Shown here piece after piece: positions 1 to 9,600 of a stretch of DNA of 64,000 bases. The stretch comes from Candidatus Nitrotoga sp. SPKER. Lineage in GTDB: Bacteria; Pseudomonadota; Gammaproteobacteria; Burkholderiales; Gallionellaceae. Position 1 is the first letter of the stretch, and each line of letters starts with the position of its first letter. The stretch is taken from the NCBI GenBank assembly GCA_003402285.1, contig QFXG01000017.1, forward strand, positions 124,001 to 188,000, given 5' to 3'. The notes below the pieces were generated by a model. The model was not told where the DNA came from and ran no database searches. It saw only the letters and a program-made list of their open reading frames with translations. The position numbers and the translations under genes were made by a program.

Positions 1-56
1 GCGGTTAGTTCGCGGACTTCGCCCTCTGCTTCAATCAAGGGTTTGCGGCTTGCCAT
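1..56 (-). CDS. brnA: BrnA-family antitoxin, N-terminal fragment (runs off the window)
   Basis: Only the first 18 codons lie in the window, starting MASRKPLIEAEGEVREL on the minus strand. The ATG at 56 lies inside the 3' end of the BrnT gene in another frame, so the two genes overlap by 26 bases. This is the usual toxin-first layout of brnTA operons. In that family BrnA is a ribbon-helix-helix-like DNA-binding protein that neutralises BrnT and represses the operon. The assignment rests mainly on its position behind BrnT, because the diagnostic C-terminal DNA-binding part is outside the window. Confidence 0.6.
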   Translation of the reverse strand, partial: MASRKPLIEAEGEVRELT

Positions 57-309
57 GTCTATTTGCCTCTCTCGTATTTGCCTTACGGAAACTGATTACC
101 CGAATGCCTGTCTCGGTCTCACTAAAACACAGAACATGCAGCCGGCGATCCAAGTAGCACAACGCGATGTAACGAGTTTCGCCATATGCTTTTCGGGTAT
201 CTGGAAACACCAGCGCAGTATTGAAATCGACTTCTGCCGCTCGTTCGAACGAGAGTTGGCGCTCTTTGATGTTTCGCTCATTCTTGATCGGGTCAAAGTC
301 CACTTTCAT
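31..309 (-). CDS. brnT: BrnT-family ribonuclease toxin
   Basis: A 92-residue protein with the BrnT layout: an N-terminal block like FDPxKNxxNxxxRxxSF, a central GETRYIALCYLDRRLHVLCF beta region, and a C-terminal RVISFRKANTREANRHG helix with conserved Arg and His residues. BrnT toxins are RelE-fold ribonucleases that cut RNA and arrest translation until bound by BrnA. I chose the ATG at 309 (MKVDFD) because family members start at this motif. The longer frame begins with a TTG at 330 that lies inside the predicted promoter. There is no Shine-Dalgarno before 309, and the predicted -10 box ends about 8 bases upstream, which suggests a nearly leaderless transcript. Confidence 0.85.
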   Translation of the reverse strand: MKVDFDPIKNERNIKERQLSFERAAEVDFNTALVFPDTRKAYGETRYIALCYLDRRLHVLCFSETETGIRVISFRKANTREANRHGKPQTLD

Positions 310-317
310 AAGCAATG

Positions 318-367
318 AGTGTATGTACAAATAGGTGACGCGTCAATGTTTTTTGTATGTACAAATA
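318..367 (-). promoter_or_regulatory. Predicted brnTA promoter with duplicated operator-like site
   Basis: On the minus strand a -35 TTGACG (plus 341-346) and -10 TACACT (plus 318-323) are separated by exactly 17 bases. The 13-base sequence GTATGTACAAATA occurs twice as a direct repeat, at 321-333 overlapping the -10 and spacer, and at 355-367 upstream of the -35. Each copy contains the palindromic core TGTACA. BrnA antitoxins autoregulate, so these are plausible BrnA operators. The role is inference; the repeats and boxes are seen directly. Confidence 0.55.
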
Positions 368-700
368 CACAATAAGCTGCCGCGTGATATTTTGGGGTCA
401 GGTCATTGGGAAAGCTTTGGCAAAGCGGAAAGCGCGGGATAAGTTCTAAAATTGCAACATTTGTTTGGTCTTCTTCAAACTTCCGCACCGTCCTTAAGAT
501 TTAATTATCACTTCTTCGGCTTTGGCATTACCTTGTCAGGAACTTGTGTCCGACACCGCACAGATCTTCAAATTCAAAATGCATATTATTAAGCGACTGA
601 TACTTTGTGATTAAAGTGTGCAAACCCCTCCTTTAAGGTTTTTGTTACATGAAATTTCAAAAATTTCAAAGTGAGCCGAATTTAAATTTATTATCTATAA
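368..700. other. AT-rich intergenic region, no convincing gene
   Basis: No reading frame here looks like a protein. A GGGGTCA motif at 394-400 is followed by GGTCATTGGG. The same heptamer recurs in other intergenic regions of the window, as at the borders of decayed mobile elements. The stretch just before the next gene (640-700) is very AT-rich and could hold its promoter. Confidence 0.4.
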
Positions 701-710
701 GGTGCGACAA

Positions 711-1661
711 ATGCTAAACATAAAAAATCTAATCGCCGTCACAATATTGTTTTTGAGCACTTCTGCTTTTGCATTTATGCCCGCCGCGGGCATGTGGGGC
801 GTTGATAGTGAAAATAATGGATTGCCAGGCCGAGGTTTTCAGATTGAAGCTGAGAATGGGATCATTGTTTTTACATATTTTGGTTACCGGGCAGACGGTA
901 GTAGTATGTTTTATTATGCTTCTGGACCCTTGGTTAATAATACGTTCACGGCTCAATTACTCGATGTGCAAGGTGGTACTCCGATGGGCGGAGATCATAA
1001 AAACGCCGTGGTAGCTGGCTCGCCAGGCAATGTAACCATTAACTTTACCAGCGGTAAACACGGATTTATTGAGTTCCCTGGTGAGCCGCAACGAGCAATT
1101 TCAACACGTCCTTTTGGGTATGCTGATGGTCCTGACGGTTTGTTGGGCACTTGGCTTTTAACCTCAATAAATGGACAGCTCCCTACTACAGAACTCCGTA
1201 ATCTAAACGTAGATGTTGGGACTTCATCAGCAAATGGCAATGGTATTGTTTCCAATGCCCTGAGAAGTTTTGCCTGTGAATTTCAAACTTCGGGAAGTTT
1301 ATCTGGATCTGTTGTTTGCTTTAATTACCCACAAGTTTCCGGCGCAAGAACATACTTGTTTAAATTTTCTGGAGACAAAGCAAACGGAATATCATTCACT
1401 CAGGTTGGCTCTGACTCTTACTCTGCTGACCAAAGCGCTTATGGGACACGCATTGCTTTAAAAACCGGCGAACAAACTGGATTAAACGATGGAACAGGTC
1501 CTTCTTTAACTCAACATTCTCTACCTTCTGAATCAGTATCATCTAATCCATCATTACTAACGAATGTTAATAAATCCGCTTCACTAGAAGATAACGCTAA
1601 ATGGGATGCTTTACAAAGATGGGTATCACAGGTTATTGAAATTTTAAATAAGTCTCGGTGA
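711..1661 (+). CDS. Exported protein of unknown function
   Basis: A 316-residue protein with an N-terminal signal peptide: a basic start, a hydrophobic stretch ILFLSTSAFAF and likely cleavage after SAFA. The mature start AAGMWGVDSENNGLPGRGFQIE is rich in Gly and aromatic residues and has the look of short beta-sheet domains found in exported proteobacterial proteins. The last 80 residues are Ser/Asn-rich, possibly a linker, with a short amphipathic helix at the end. I chose ATG 711 over GTG 702 because AAGGTG sits 6 bases before it. It faces msrA across a bidirectional terminator. I recognise no enzymatic motif, so the function is unknown. Confidence 0.7.
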   Translation: MLNIKNLIAVTILFLSTSAFAFMPAAGMWGVDSENNGLPGRGFQIEAENGIIVFTYFGYRADGSSMFYYASGPLVNNTFTAQLLDVQGGTPMGGDHKNAVVAGSPGNVTINFTSGKHGFIEFPGEPQRAISTRPFGYADGPDGLLGTWLLTSINGQLPTTELRNLNVDVGTSSANGNGIVSNALRSFACEFQTSGSLSGSVVCFNYPQVSGARTYLFKFSGDKANGISFTQVGSDSYSADQSAYGTRIALKTGEQTGLNDGTGPSLTQHSLPSESVSSNPSLLTNVNKSASLEDNAKWDALQRWVSQVIEILNKSR

Positions 1662-1686
1662 ATTGAGCAGAAAAAATAGTTGCGTA

Positions 1687-1728
1687 AAAAGCAGCCCAGA
1701 TGACAAACACATCTGTCTGGGCGCTTTT
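1687..1728. terminator. Bidirectional intrinsic terminator
   Basis: The arms AAAAGCAGCCCAGA (1687-1700) and TCTGGGCGCTTTT (1716-1728) pair with one bulge around a 15-base loop. The A-run on one side and T-run on the other give a U-tract in either direction. It lies between two convergent genes and overlaps the msrA stop codon, so it can end both transcripts. Confidence 0.75.
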
Positions 1729-2221
1729 AGAGTGGCAATATCCAGTTCGGGCGCGGGTAATGGCAGGTATAGCCGGTGGGAAAACGCTCCAGATAATCCT
1801 GATGCTCGGGTTCGGCTTCCCAAAAATCACCGGCAGGTGCCAGCTCAGTAACCACTTTACCGGGCCACAAGCCTGAGGCGTTCACGTCGGCAATCGTATC
1901 GAGCGCGGTCTGCTTCTGCGTGACGTTAACGTAATAAATCGCCGAGCGATAGGACGAACCTTGGTCATTGCCCTGCCGATTGTCCGTCGTCGGATCATGT
2001 ATCTGGAAGAAGAATTCCAGAATGCGGCGGTAAGAAATTTCCGCTGGGTTAAAGAAAATTTCGATACCCTCGGCATGTGTGCCGTGATTGCGGTAGGTGG
2101 CGTTGCGCACGTCGCCGCCGGTATAGCCCACCCGCGTTTTCTCCACGCCCGGCAGCTTACGAATCAAATCCTGCATGCCCCAAAAGCAACCGCCTGCCAG
2201 TACTGCGCGTTCCTGTGCCAT
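1727..2221 (-). CDS. msrA: Peptide-methionine (S)-S-oxide reductase MsrA
   Basis: A 164-residue enzyme with the MsrA signature GGCFWGMQD near the N-terminus, catalytic Cys12. It also carries RVGYTGG, the [11 protein letters not shown] strand and the FFQIHDPT motif with conserved His/Asp. A further Cys near the C-terminus ([10 protein letters not shown]) may act as resolving cysteine. It reduces the S-epimer of methionine sulfoxide in oxidised proteins, using thioredoxin. Its ATG shares one base with the stop codon of msrB upstream (TAATG), so translation is probably coupled. Length is typical for the short MsrA class. Confidence 0.95.
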   Translation of the reverse strand: MAQERAVLAGGCFWGMQDLIRKLPGVEKTRVGYTGGDVRNATYRNHGTHAEGIEIFFNPAEISYRRILEFFFQIHDPTTDNRQGNDQGSSYRSAIYYVNVTQKQTALDTIADVNASGLWPGKVVTELAPAGDFWEAEPEHQDYLERFPTGYTCHYPRPNWILPL

Positions 2222-2667
2222 TACTTATCCTCCACCTGGTTAAGATATTCGCCGTAGCCTTCCGCCGCCATGTCATTCCCGTGGATAAAGCGCAGCGAGG
2301 CCGAATTGATGCAGTAGCGCAAACCACCGCGATCCTGCGGGCCGTCCGGGAACACATGCCCCAGATGGCTGTCGCCGTGAACCGAGCGGACTTCGGTACG
2401 GATCATGTTGTGGCTGGTATCGCGCAATTCGTTAATGTACGCGGGTTCGATAGGTTTGGTGAAACTGGGCCAGCCGCAGCCCGACTCGAACTTGTCCGAC
2501 GACGTAAACAGCGGCTCCCCCGATACAATATCCACATAGATGCCCGGTTCGTTATTGTGAAGATACGCCCCCGTTCCTGGATGTTCCGTGCCGCCGTGCT
2601 GGGTTACGTGGCGTTGTTCCGGTGTCAGGTTGGCGATGGCAGCATCGGATTTTTTGTATGTTTTCAT
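2221..2667 (-). CDS. msrB: Peptide-methionine (R)-S-oxide reductase MsrB
   Basis: A 148-residue enzyme with the MsrB motifs SGCGWPSF (Cys64), [12 protein letters not shown] and [11 protein letters not shown] (catalytic Cys119). It reduces the R-epimer of methionine sulfoxide and so complements MsrA, encoded immediately downstream with a one-base overlap. The CxxC zinc pairs found in many MsrB proteins are absent, so this is the zinc-free type. I chose the ATG at 2667 (MKTYKK) because it matches the family N-terminus. An in-frame extension up to 2751 runs through a GGGGTCA-bearing intergenic repeat and is unlikely to be translated. Confidence 0.95.
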   Translation of the reverse strand: MKTYKKSDAAIANLTPEQRHVTQHGGTEHPGTGAYLHNNEPGIYVDIVSGEPLFTSSDKFESGCGWPSFTKPIEPAYINELRDTSHNMIRTEVRSVHGDSHLGHVFPDGPQDRGGLRYCINSASLRFIHGNDMAAEGYGEYLNQVEDK

Positions 2668-2979
2668 AAAACTTTCTTTAAGAGAATTTGGAGTAGCGTT
2701 TGTTGGAATGTTAGATCTGACCCCGTGCGAGACCACAACATTGCCAGTCAATCACTGCGATCATTATCGCTCAGAAAAATATTTTCCCGATGATTTGACC
2801 GGAATGCCAGAGTATGACCCCATGTGTGTCTGTGTAGACTGTGAAATTAAAGAATTTCCTTATTTTTATTTTATTAAACTCACCTTAAGATGAATAACCC
2901 ATTTGAGAAATAGAGATTAATGGGTTTTAACTATTAACAATGATATACATTTAATTTATAACAACTGGGAGGATCAATA
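2668..2979. other. Intergenic region with paired GGGGTCA motifs
   Basis: On the minus strand GGGGTCA occurs at 2815-2821 and 2718-2724. Each copy is followed 7-8 bases later by CATTCC, so about 20 bases are partly duplicated 97 bases apart. This suggests the borders of a decayed mobile or repeat element. No reading frame in it looks like a protein. A GGGAGG ribosome-binding site lies at 2967-2972, at the right edge, for the next gene. Confidence 0.4.
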
Positions 2980-4146
2980 ATGAATCACATTCTTAAGCCA
3001 CTCGTAACTATAGCTGTACTTGGAATAACTACGGGTCACGGAATAGCGATTGCTGAATCCGTGTGTGATATTGCACTTGCGTCACGTGCTTTTAACACAA
3101 GCGACATTGAGCAAGCCTCAGCAATTCTCTCTAAAAAACGTGACGATTTGTGTAAATTTGAATATACCAGTCAGGGAAGTGCAATAGCTTCTGGAAACAA
3201 CAGCGGGCTTAATTTTAGTGGCGGGGGCTATACCTTAGGTATTACGGACGCTAGGCAGTCAGCTAATAGCACATGGTCCATAGCTGATTCTAAATTTTGC
3301 AAAGCTTCAGCACAGGAAATCAACTCATACACTACAGTTCACGAGAAAAAGCAAATTACAGATAAGGCCTTAGAAGAATGGGGGGCTTGTATTAGAACGA
3401 CCAACAGGATGTTCGTACAATATAGTCTTAATTCTGACGGATCAGGAATTACAGGCGGACTCTACCGTGGTGTGCCGGCAGAAGGAGGCGGTTTTGGAAC
3501 CATAACTGGAATTGCAAATTCAGACCCTAGCACAATATTAAAATGTCAAATCGGAATGGATGCAGCAGTTGCAGGGACATCTATGAATCTCGCTATAACC
3601 AGAACTCCAACTAACTTTTCATGTAATAAAGATGGAGAAAAAAACATCAAGATGTCTTTAATTACAAGTGAAGGGGATCAGATTTGGATAGATTTACCCT
3701 CTAAAGCTATACTGAAGAAAAAGGGAAATCAACAAAATATATTGCTTGAAAAAGATGAAACTATTAAGAGGCTAAATAACGAAATTGCCACTTTAAATGA
3801 TAATCTGCGAAAAACGATAGCTCAGGGAAATAGAAATATAAATTTATTAGTCAGTGATGGTTATGTAACGATAATAGAGTTTTGGAAGGGTTATGTTAAT
3901 TTGGTACTAGGAACATATACCGCTCCATCTCAATTTCAAGCCGGTAAGGAGATTGCATTGGCTGCATTGAATAGAACTCAAAGTAGTGTGATTTTTAAAC
4001 AAACAGGCGCCATCGCGGAAGCAATTCGTTTGCTTAATGCCTCCAGTGGAACTGCCGACCGTGCCACTCTACAGAATACCTTGGGTGCGGCATTTGTAGA
4101 TATGGATAAGGCGCTAAAGGATTATCGAACAGATATTCTTAATTAA
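2980..4146 (+). CDS. Exported coiled-coil protein of unknown function
   Basis: A 388-residue protein with a clear signal peptide (hydrophobic LVTIAVLGITTGHGIAIA, cleavage before ES). The mature N-terminal half has five or more cysteines (VCDIAL, DLCKFE, KFCKAS, GACIRT, LKCQIG, FSCNKD), plausibly paired in the periplasm. A Gly/Ser-rich central part follows. Residues around 255-285 (EKDETIKRLNNEIATLNDNL) form a short coiled coil, and the C-terminal 100 residues are helical. GGGAGG stands 8 bases before the ATG. The gene is more AT-rich than the metabolic genes around it, which suits acquisition by transfer. I recognise no family. Confidence 0.7.
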   Translation: MNHILKPLVTIAVLGITTGHGIAIAESVCDIALASRAFNTSDIEQASAILSKKRDDLCKFEYTSQGSAIASGNNSGLNFSGGGYTLGITDARQSANSTWSIADSKFCKASAQEINSYTTVHEKKQITDKALEEWGACIRTTNRMFVQYSLNSDGSGITGGLYRGVPAEGGGFGTITGIANSDPSTILKCQIGMDAAVAGTSMNLAITRTPTNFSCNKDGEKNIKMSLITSEGDQIWIDLPSKAILKKKGNQQNILLEKDETIKRLNNEIATLNDNLRKTIAQGNRNINLLVSDGYVTIIEFWKGYVNLVLGTYTAPSQFQAGKEIALAALNRTQSSVIFKQTGAIAEAIRLLNASSGTADRATLQNTLGAAFVDMDKALKDYRTDILN

Positions 4147-4195
4147 ACAATCGATAGGCTGAAATTTATATTATTTTGCTATTTATTAACGCAGT

Positions 4196-4221
4196 TTGGT
4201 GGGCAATTATTTGCCCACCAA
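4196..4221 (+). terminator. Hairpin after the exported coiled-coil gene
   Basis: TTGGTGGGCA and TGCCCACCAA form a perfect 10-bp stem around ATTATT, 50 bases past the stop codon. The T-rich stretch follows only after about 10 bases, so it is either a weak intrinsic terminator or an mRNA-stabilising 3' hairpin. Confidence 0.55.
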
Positions 4222-4384
4222 TTGCTTGGATTTTCTTATTTTTAACTATTTTCCTTTAATAAACTTTTTAAGTTATAGGTGTGTCTGCGAAAAACTAGGA
4301 TTTGTTAGGTTAAGATTGAATACCGCCGTCACGCACGGGACGACATCCCGCCAACAAGTCGATTTCTATTAACGAGGAAAGGCT

Positions 4385-4612
4385 ATGCAAATAAAATTAG
4401 TAAATGACGATACTTTTGGCAATAACATTCGAGTTACAGACAGTAACGCTGATAACGCTGAGATATTTAATGGATATATCAATGCTCATGAGGAAGTGGA
4501 TATAACATGCAAAGAAAACGATTCTGGTTATGGAAATATAATTACATACCAAGACACCAATCCTAAAATCGAGCGTTCTTTTTTGCATGAAGGAGATCGC
4601 ATTAGTCTTTAA
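4385..4612 (+). CDS. Small hypothetical protein, 75 aa
   Basis: A 75-residue acidic protein without signal peptide or membrane segment. A strong GAGGAAAGG lies just before the ATG, which supports translation. The predicted fold is mostly beta (IKLVNDD, NNIRVTDSN, EVDITCKEND, NIITYQDT), with one cysteine. The base composition resembles the AT-rich exported gene upstream, and a GGGGTCA motif lies 11 bases past its stop codon (4623-4629). I do not recognise a family. Confidence 0.5.
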   Translation: MQIKLVNDDTFGNNIRVTDSNADNAEIFNGYINAHEEVDITCKENDSGYGNIITYQDTNPKIERSFLHEGDRISL

Positions 4613-4800
4613 AACGAATAATGGGGTCATAAACGAACAATGAGGTCACTGTTCATTTAGAAGTGAAGTTCTGATATTTAAAATGTTTAACAAACCGATT
4701 TTATTAAATTATTTTAACTAAACAGTACTGAGGTCTGAGCTCTAAATCTTTTAACCTTTGGTCTTTGCAAGTTGATACTACCCAACTTGATGTGTATGTA

Positions 4801-6135
4801 TTAAAAACCCGCTAACCCCTGCAACAACTTCTCATGTATCCCGCCAAATCCGCCGTTGCTCATGACTAGGATGTTATCGTCGGAGCGAGCTGCGGCAACA
4901 ATAGTTGTTATCAATTCATCCAGATTATCTTTTATGACAGCCCTATCTCCCAGCGAAGCGAGTGCCGCGCGAGCATCCCAGCCAAGATTGAAGTCGTAGC
5001 AAAAAACCAGGTCGGCATCCTTGAGACTATCGGGCAGAGCGTTTTTCATCACACCGAGTTTCATGGTATTGGAACGCGGCTCCAGCACCGCCAGGATGCG
5101 CGCGCTGCCTGCTTTGGCGCGCAGCCCTGATACGGTGGTGGCAATTGCAGTGGGGTGATGTGCGAAGTCGTCATACACGGTGATACCGTTTACCACGCCG
5201 CGCACTTCCATGCGCCGTTTGACGTTTTTAAATTCGCTCAATGCCGCGAGGCCGTGTTTCACGGGCACACCGGCATGACGCGCGGCGGCGAGTGCGGCGA
5301 GTGCGTTTAAGCGGTTGTGTTCGCCCATCAATTCCCATTTCAATTCACCCTGCGCTTCGCCATTAAAAGCCACGCGATTATCTGCGTCGATGTTCCAGCC
5401 ATCATCACAGGCAAACAATTCCACAGGCGTCCAGCAGCCATGACTGATTACGCGCTTCAATGAATCGGCACGGCCGTTGCTGATTATTAGCCCGTTGCCG
5501 GGCACAGTGCGCACCAGATGATGGAATTGCGTTTCGATGGCGGCGAGGTCGGCAAAGATGTCAGCGTGATCGAACTCCAGATTGTTGAGGATGACGGTAC
5601 GCGGATGGTAATGAATGAACTTGGAGCGCTTGTCGAAGAAGGCGGTGTCATATTCATCCGCTTCAATGACGAAGAAAGGCGTATCGGTTAAACGCGCAGA
5701 CAGTCCAAAATTCTGCGGCACACCGCCGATCAGGAAACCCGGGTTCAAGCTCGCATATTCCAGTATCCACGCCAGCATTGAGGTGGTGGTAGTCTTGCCA
5801 TGAGTACCGGCGACCGCCAGCACCCATTTATCTTGCAACAGGTTTTGCGCCAGCCACTGCGGGCCGGAGATGTAGGGCAGATTACGGTTGAGGATTTCTT
5901 CCATCAGCGGATTTCCGCGCGAGACCACATTGCCAATAACGAAAATGTCGGGCTGTAGACTGATCTGTTCCGGGCCGAAGCCTTCAATCAGCTCTATGCC
6001 TTGTGCTTCAAGTTGCGTGCTCATCGGCGGATAAACGTTGGCATCGCAGCCGGTGACGCGATGCCCTGCTTGCTTGGCCAGCACCGCAATGCCGCCCATG
6101 AAGGTGCCGCAGATACCCAATATATGAATGTGCAT
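4801..6135 (-). CDS. mpl: UDP-N-acetylmuramate:L-alanyl-gamma-D-glutamyl-meso-diaminopimelate ligase
   Basis: A 444-residue Mur-ligase-family protein. It has the N-terminal Rossmann-like domain (HIHILGICGTFMGGIAVLA), the ATP-binding loop AGTHGKTTTTSML, the central EADEYDTAFFD and the HNRLNALAALAAARHAG motif. The DDFAHHPTAI block and a C-terminal nucleotide-fold domain follow. Mpl rejoins the murein tripeptide recovered from the periplasm to UDP-MurNAc, in peptidoglycan recycling in the cytosol. DDFAHHPTAI separates Mpl from MurC. Its ATG lies one base past the stop codon of the upstream membrane-protein gene, so the two are an operon. Confidence 0.95.
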   Translation of the reverse strand: MHIHILGICGTFMGGIAVLAKQAGHRVTGCDANVYPPMSTQLEAQGIELIEGFGPEQISLQPDIFVIGNVVSRGNPLMEEILNRNLPYISGPQWLAQNLLQDKWVLAVAGTHGKTTTTSMLAWILEYASLNPGFLIGGVPQNFGLSARLTDTPFFVIEADEYDTAFFDKRSKFIHYHPRTVILNNLEFDHADIFADLAAIETQFHHLVRTVPGNGLIISNGRADSLKRVISHGCWTPVELFACDDGWNIDADNRVAFNGEAQGELKWELMGEHNRLNALAALAAARHAGVPVKHGLAALSEFKNVKRRMEVRGVVNGITVYDDFAHHPTAIATTVSGLRAKAGSARILAVLEPRSNTMKLGVMKNALPDSLKDADLVFCYDFNLGWDARAALASLGDRAVIKDNLDELITTIVAAARSDDNILVMSNGGFGGIHEKLLQGLAGF

Positions 6136-6136
6136 G

Positions 6137-6481
6137 TTATGCCCTGAAAATAAAAAATACCGCGCCCATCAGGCACAGCGCCGCATAAAGGTAATCCAGC
6201 TTCAGCGGCTGGTTCATGTACAGCACGGCGAAAGGAACGAATACCGAGAGGGTGATGACTTCCTGCAAAATTTTCAGTTGCCCCAGGTTGAGTTCGGTAT
6301 AGCCGATACGGTTGGCGGGCACCTGCAGCATATATTCGAATAGCGCGATGCCCCAGCTTACCAATACGGCAACGTACCATGGTGACTGGGTAAAATTCTT
6401 GAGGTGCCCGTACCAGGCAAAAGTCATGAACACGTTTGAAGCAATCAGCAGGAGCGTGGTAAGCAACAGTGGGTGTGGCAT
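6137..6481 (-). CDS. DMT-family (DUF486) small membrane protein
   Basis: A 114-residue protein with four hydrophobic helices (LLLTTLLLIASNVFMTFAWYG, WYVAVLVSWGIALFEYML, ILQEVITLSVFVPFAVLYM, YLYAALCLMGAVFFIF). The conserved QVPANRIGY loop between helices two and three is typical of the DUF486/DMT family. Members are inner-membrane proteins related to half-size drug/metabolite transporters; substrates are unknown. It ends one base before mpl and is likely co-transcribed with it, but a role in muropeptide recycling is only a guess. Confidence 0.85.
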   Translation of the reverse strand: MPHPLLLTTLLLIASNVFMTFAWYGHLKNFTQSPWYVAVLVSWGIALFEYMLQVPANRIGYTELNLGQLKILQEVITLSVFVPFAVLYMNQPLKLDYLYAALCLMGAVFFIFRA

Positions 6482-6550
6482 GGCGAGGTACTGGTCGTTT
6501 TAATAATTAGATAGCAGGGTTGCGATCAAGGGAAACTGATTAATCCACAA

Positions 6551-6622
6551 TCGTCGTTCCCGCGAAAGTGGGAACCCAGTTAAATCAATAAGCTGGATCC
6601 CCGCTTTCGCGGGGATGACGAA
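6551..6622. repeat. REP-like imperfect palindrome
   Basis: Two inverted arms, TCGTTCCCGCGAAAGTGGGA and TCCCCGCTTTCGCGGGGATG, flank a short AT-rich centre. They lie between the end of metH and the membrane-protein gene. Repeats of the type CGTCATTCCCGCG...CGCGGGAATGACG are widespread extragenic palindromes in betaproteobacteria. A second, diverged pair lies at 35888-36012 next to a RAYT remnant. Confidence 0.75.
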
Positions 6623-6658
6623 TTAATCAGCGTTCCCCAAGATATTGAAGTCGTTTTT

Positions 6659-9600
6659 TTATGCATCATAATTTAACACGGGCGCTAACCAGCGTTCGGT
6701 TTCTTCAAGGCTTAATCCCTTACGCTGCGCGTAGTCCTCAATCTGATCTTTATCTGCTTTTGCCGTAGCAAAATACTGCGATTGCGGATGCGAAAAATAA
6801 AAACCGCTCACTGCCGCAGTCGGCAACATGGCAAAACTTTCAGTCAACGTAATGCCGGCCTTGTTGGGCGCATCCAGCAGTTCAAACAGCGCACGTTTTT
6901 CGGTGTGATCAGGGCAAGCCGGGTAGCCTGGGGCAGGGCGGATGCCGCGATATTTTTCATCGATTAAATCGTCAGTGTTGGCCTGTTCGTCGGCGGCATA
7001 GCCCCAGAACTCGCGCCGGACACGGGCATGCAGCAGTTCGGCGAAGGCCTCGGCCAGACGGTCGGCCAAAGCTTTAAGCATAATGCTGTTGTAGTCGTCA
7101 TGCCTGCTCTCGAATTCCGCCACGCGCTCATCAATGCCGATGCCGGTCGTGACCGCAAACGCGCCGATATAATCGGCCACACCGCTTTCCTTGGGTGCGA
7201 TGAAATCGCCGAGACTGAGGTTGGGCTTGTCTTCCGGCTTTACCATTTGCTGGCGCAGGTTGTGCCAGGTCATTGCCACCTGGCTGCGCGATTCATCAGT
7301 GTAAATTTCTATGTCGTCGCTATTGACACTGTTGGCCGGAAACAGGCCAAACACAGCGTTTGCGCTCAACCATTTCTCATCGATGATGCGCTTGAGCATG
7401 GCTTGCGCATCGTGGAATAAATTGCGTGCTGCTTCGCCGATCACTTCATCGTTGAGAATTTTTGGATAACGCCCAGACAGTTCCCAAGTCTGGAAGAAGG
7501 GCGTCCAATCGATGTAGGGGCTGATCTCTGCCAGCGAGTAGTCGCTGAGCACTCGCACTCCGATAAAGCTGGGTTTGGGCGGCGTATAGTTGGCCCAATC
7601 GGTTTTCAGGCCATGCGCGCGCGCGTCCGCCAGTGTGTAACGCGCACTTTGAGGTTTTTTGCTGGCATGCAGCTCGCGCGTCTTGGCGTAGTCGGCTTTT
7701 ATGTCTGCTACATAACTGTCGCGTAGCGTGCTGCTCAGCAGGTTGTTGCACACCCCCACCGCACGCGACGCGTCCGTCACATAAACGGTGACGCCGCTGG
7801 TATAGTTGGGCTCGATTTTCACCGCCGTATGCATACGTGAAGTGGTCGCGCCGCCGATCAGCAACGGGATGGTGAATCCTTGGCGCTGCATTTCTTTGGC
7901 CACATACGCCATTTCTTCCAGTGAGGGCGTGATCAATCCGGACAGGCCGATCATATCGGCATTGTGCTCGCGCGCTGTGTCCAAAATTTTCTGGCATGGC
8001 ACCATTACGCCCATATTGATTACTTCAAAATTGTTGCATTGCAACACCACCGTGACAATGTTTTTGCCGATGTCATGCACGTCACCCTTAACCGTGGCGA
8101 TGACGATCTTGCCCTTGGGCTTGTTGTCGCCTGAGCGCGCCTTCTCCGCTTCTATGAACGGTACCAAATGCGCCACTGCCTGTTTCATTACGCGCGCGGA
8201 TTTCACCACTTGTGGCAAAAACATTTTGCCTGCGCCGAACAGGTCCCCGACCACGTTCATACCAGCCATCAGTGCGCCTTCGATTACCTCGACCGGATAA
8301 GTCGCCTGTAACCGGGCTTCCTCGGTGTCTTCCACGACATAGGTGTTAATGCCACGCACCAGCGCGTGGGTCAGACGCTCCTGCACTGTACCTTGTCGCC
8401 ATGCCAGATCTTCCACTTGGACCTTGGCGCTGCCGGTCACATTTTCTGCCATTGCTACCAGTCGCTCACCCGCATCGGGACGGCGATTCAGTACAACGTC
8501 TTCTACCGCTTCGCGCAAATCTGCCGGGATTTCATCGTATACGCCGAGCTGACCGGCATTGACGATTCCCATGTTCATGCCCGCTTGCACTGCGTGATAG
8601 AGAAATACCGTGTGGATCGCTTCGCGCATCGCGTCGTTGCCGCGGAATGAGAACGATACATTGGACACGCCGCCGCTAATTTTTGCGTAAGACAGATTTT
8701 TTCTGATCCAGCGCGTGGCTTCGATGAAGTCCACCGCGTAGTTGTTGTGCTCCTCTATGCCGGTGGCAATGGCGAAAATGTTCGGATCGAAAATAATATC
8801 TTCCGGTGGAAAGCCGACCTGATTTACCAGAATGTCATAGCTGCGCTGGCAAATTTCGATTTTGCGTTGTTGCGTATCGGCTTGTCCCTGTTCGTCAAAT
8901 GCCATTACGACTGCCGCTGCACCATAGCGGCGTACCAGCCTGGCATATTTGATGAACTCGGCTTCGCCCTCTTTCATGCTGATCGAGTTGACGATGGCCT
9001 TGCCCTGTATGCATTTCAGCCCAGCTTCGATCACCGACCATTTGGATGAATCTATCATCACCGGTACACGCGAAATATCCGGCTCCGAGGCAATCAGGTT
9101 GAGGTACTTTGTCATGGCAAGCTGTGAATCCAGCATCGCTTCGTCCATGTTGATGTCGATAACCTGCGCGCCGTTTTCTACTTGTTGCCGCGCTATGTTG
9201 ATGGCGGTCGGGAAATCGCCGGCGAGGATGAGGCGTGCGAACATCTTGGAGCCGGTAACGTTGGTGCGCTCCCCGACATTCACGAACAAGGAATCATCGC
9301 CGATGTTGAATGGCTCCAGACCAGATAGCCGACACTTCTTTTCAAGCTCTGGAATGCGGCGCGGAGGGATGCCTTTTAATGCCTCGGCAATTGCCTTGAT
9401 GTGGGCTGGCGTGGTACCGCAGCAGCCGCCCGCGATGTTGAGAAAGCCGCTGGTGGCAAATTCCTTAACCAGTTTGGCGGTATATTGTGGCGATTCGTCG
9501 TAGCCGGTTTCCGACAGCGGATTGGGCAAACCGGCATTGGGATGGGCACTTAAATAAGTGGTGGCGACGCGCGATAATTCCTCGACGTAAGGGCGCATCA

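Noticed and set aside
306-488. 60-codon frame upstream of brnT on the minus strand
   Set aside because: It covers the brnTA promoter repeats and a GGGGTCA motif; no protein-like composition.
2668-2751. N-terminal extension of msrB
   Set aside because: It runs through the GGGGTCA repeat region, lacks a ribosome-binding site and is absent from the family.
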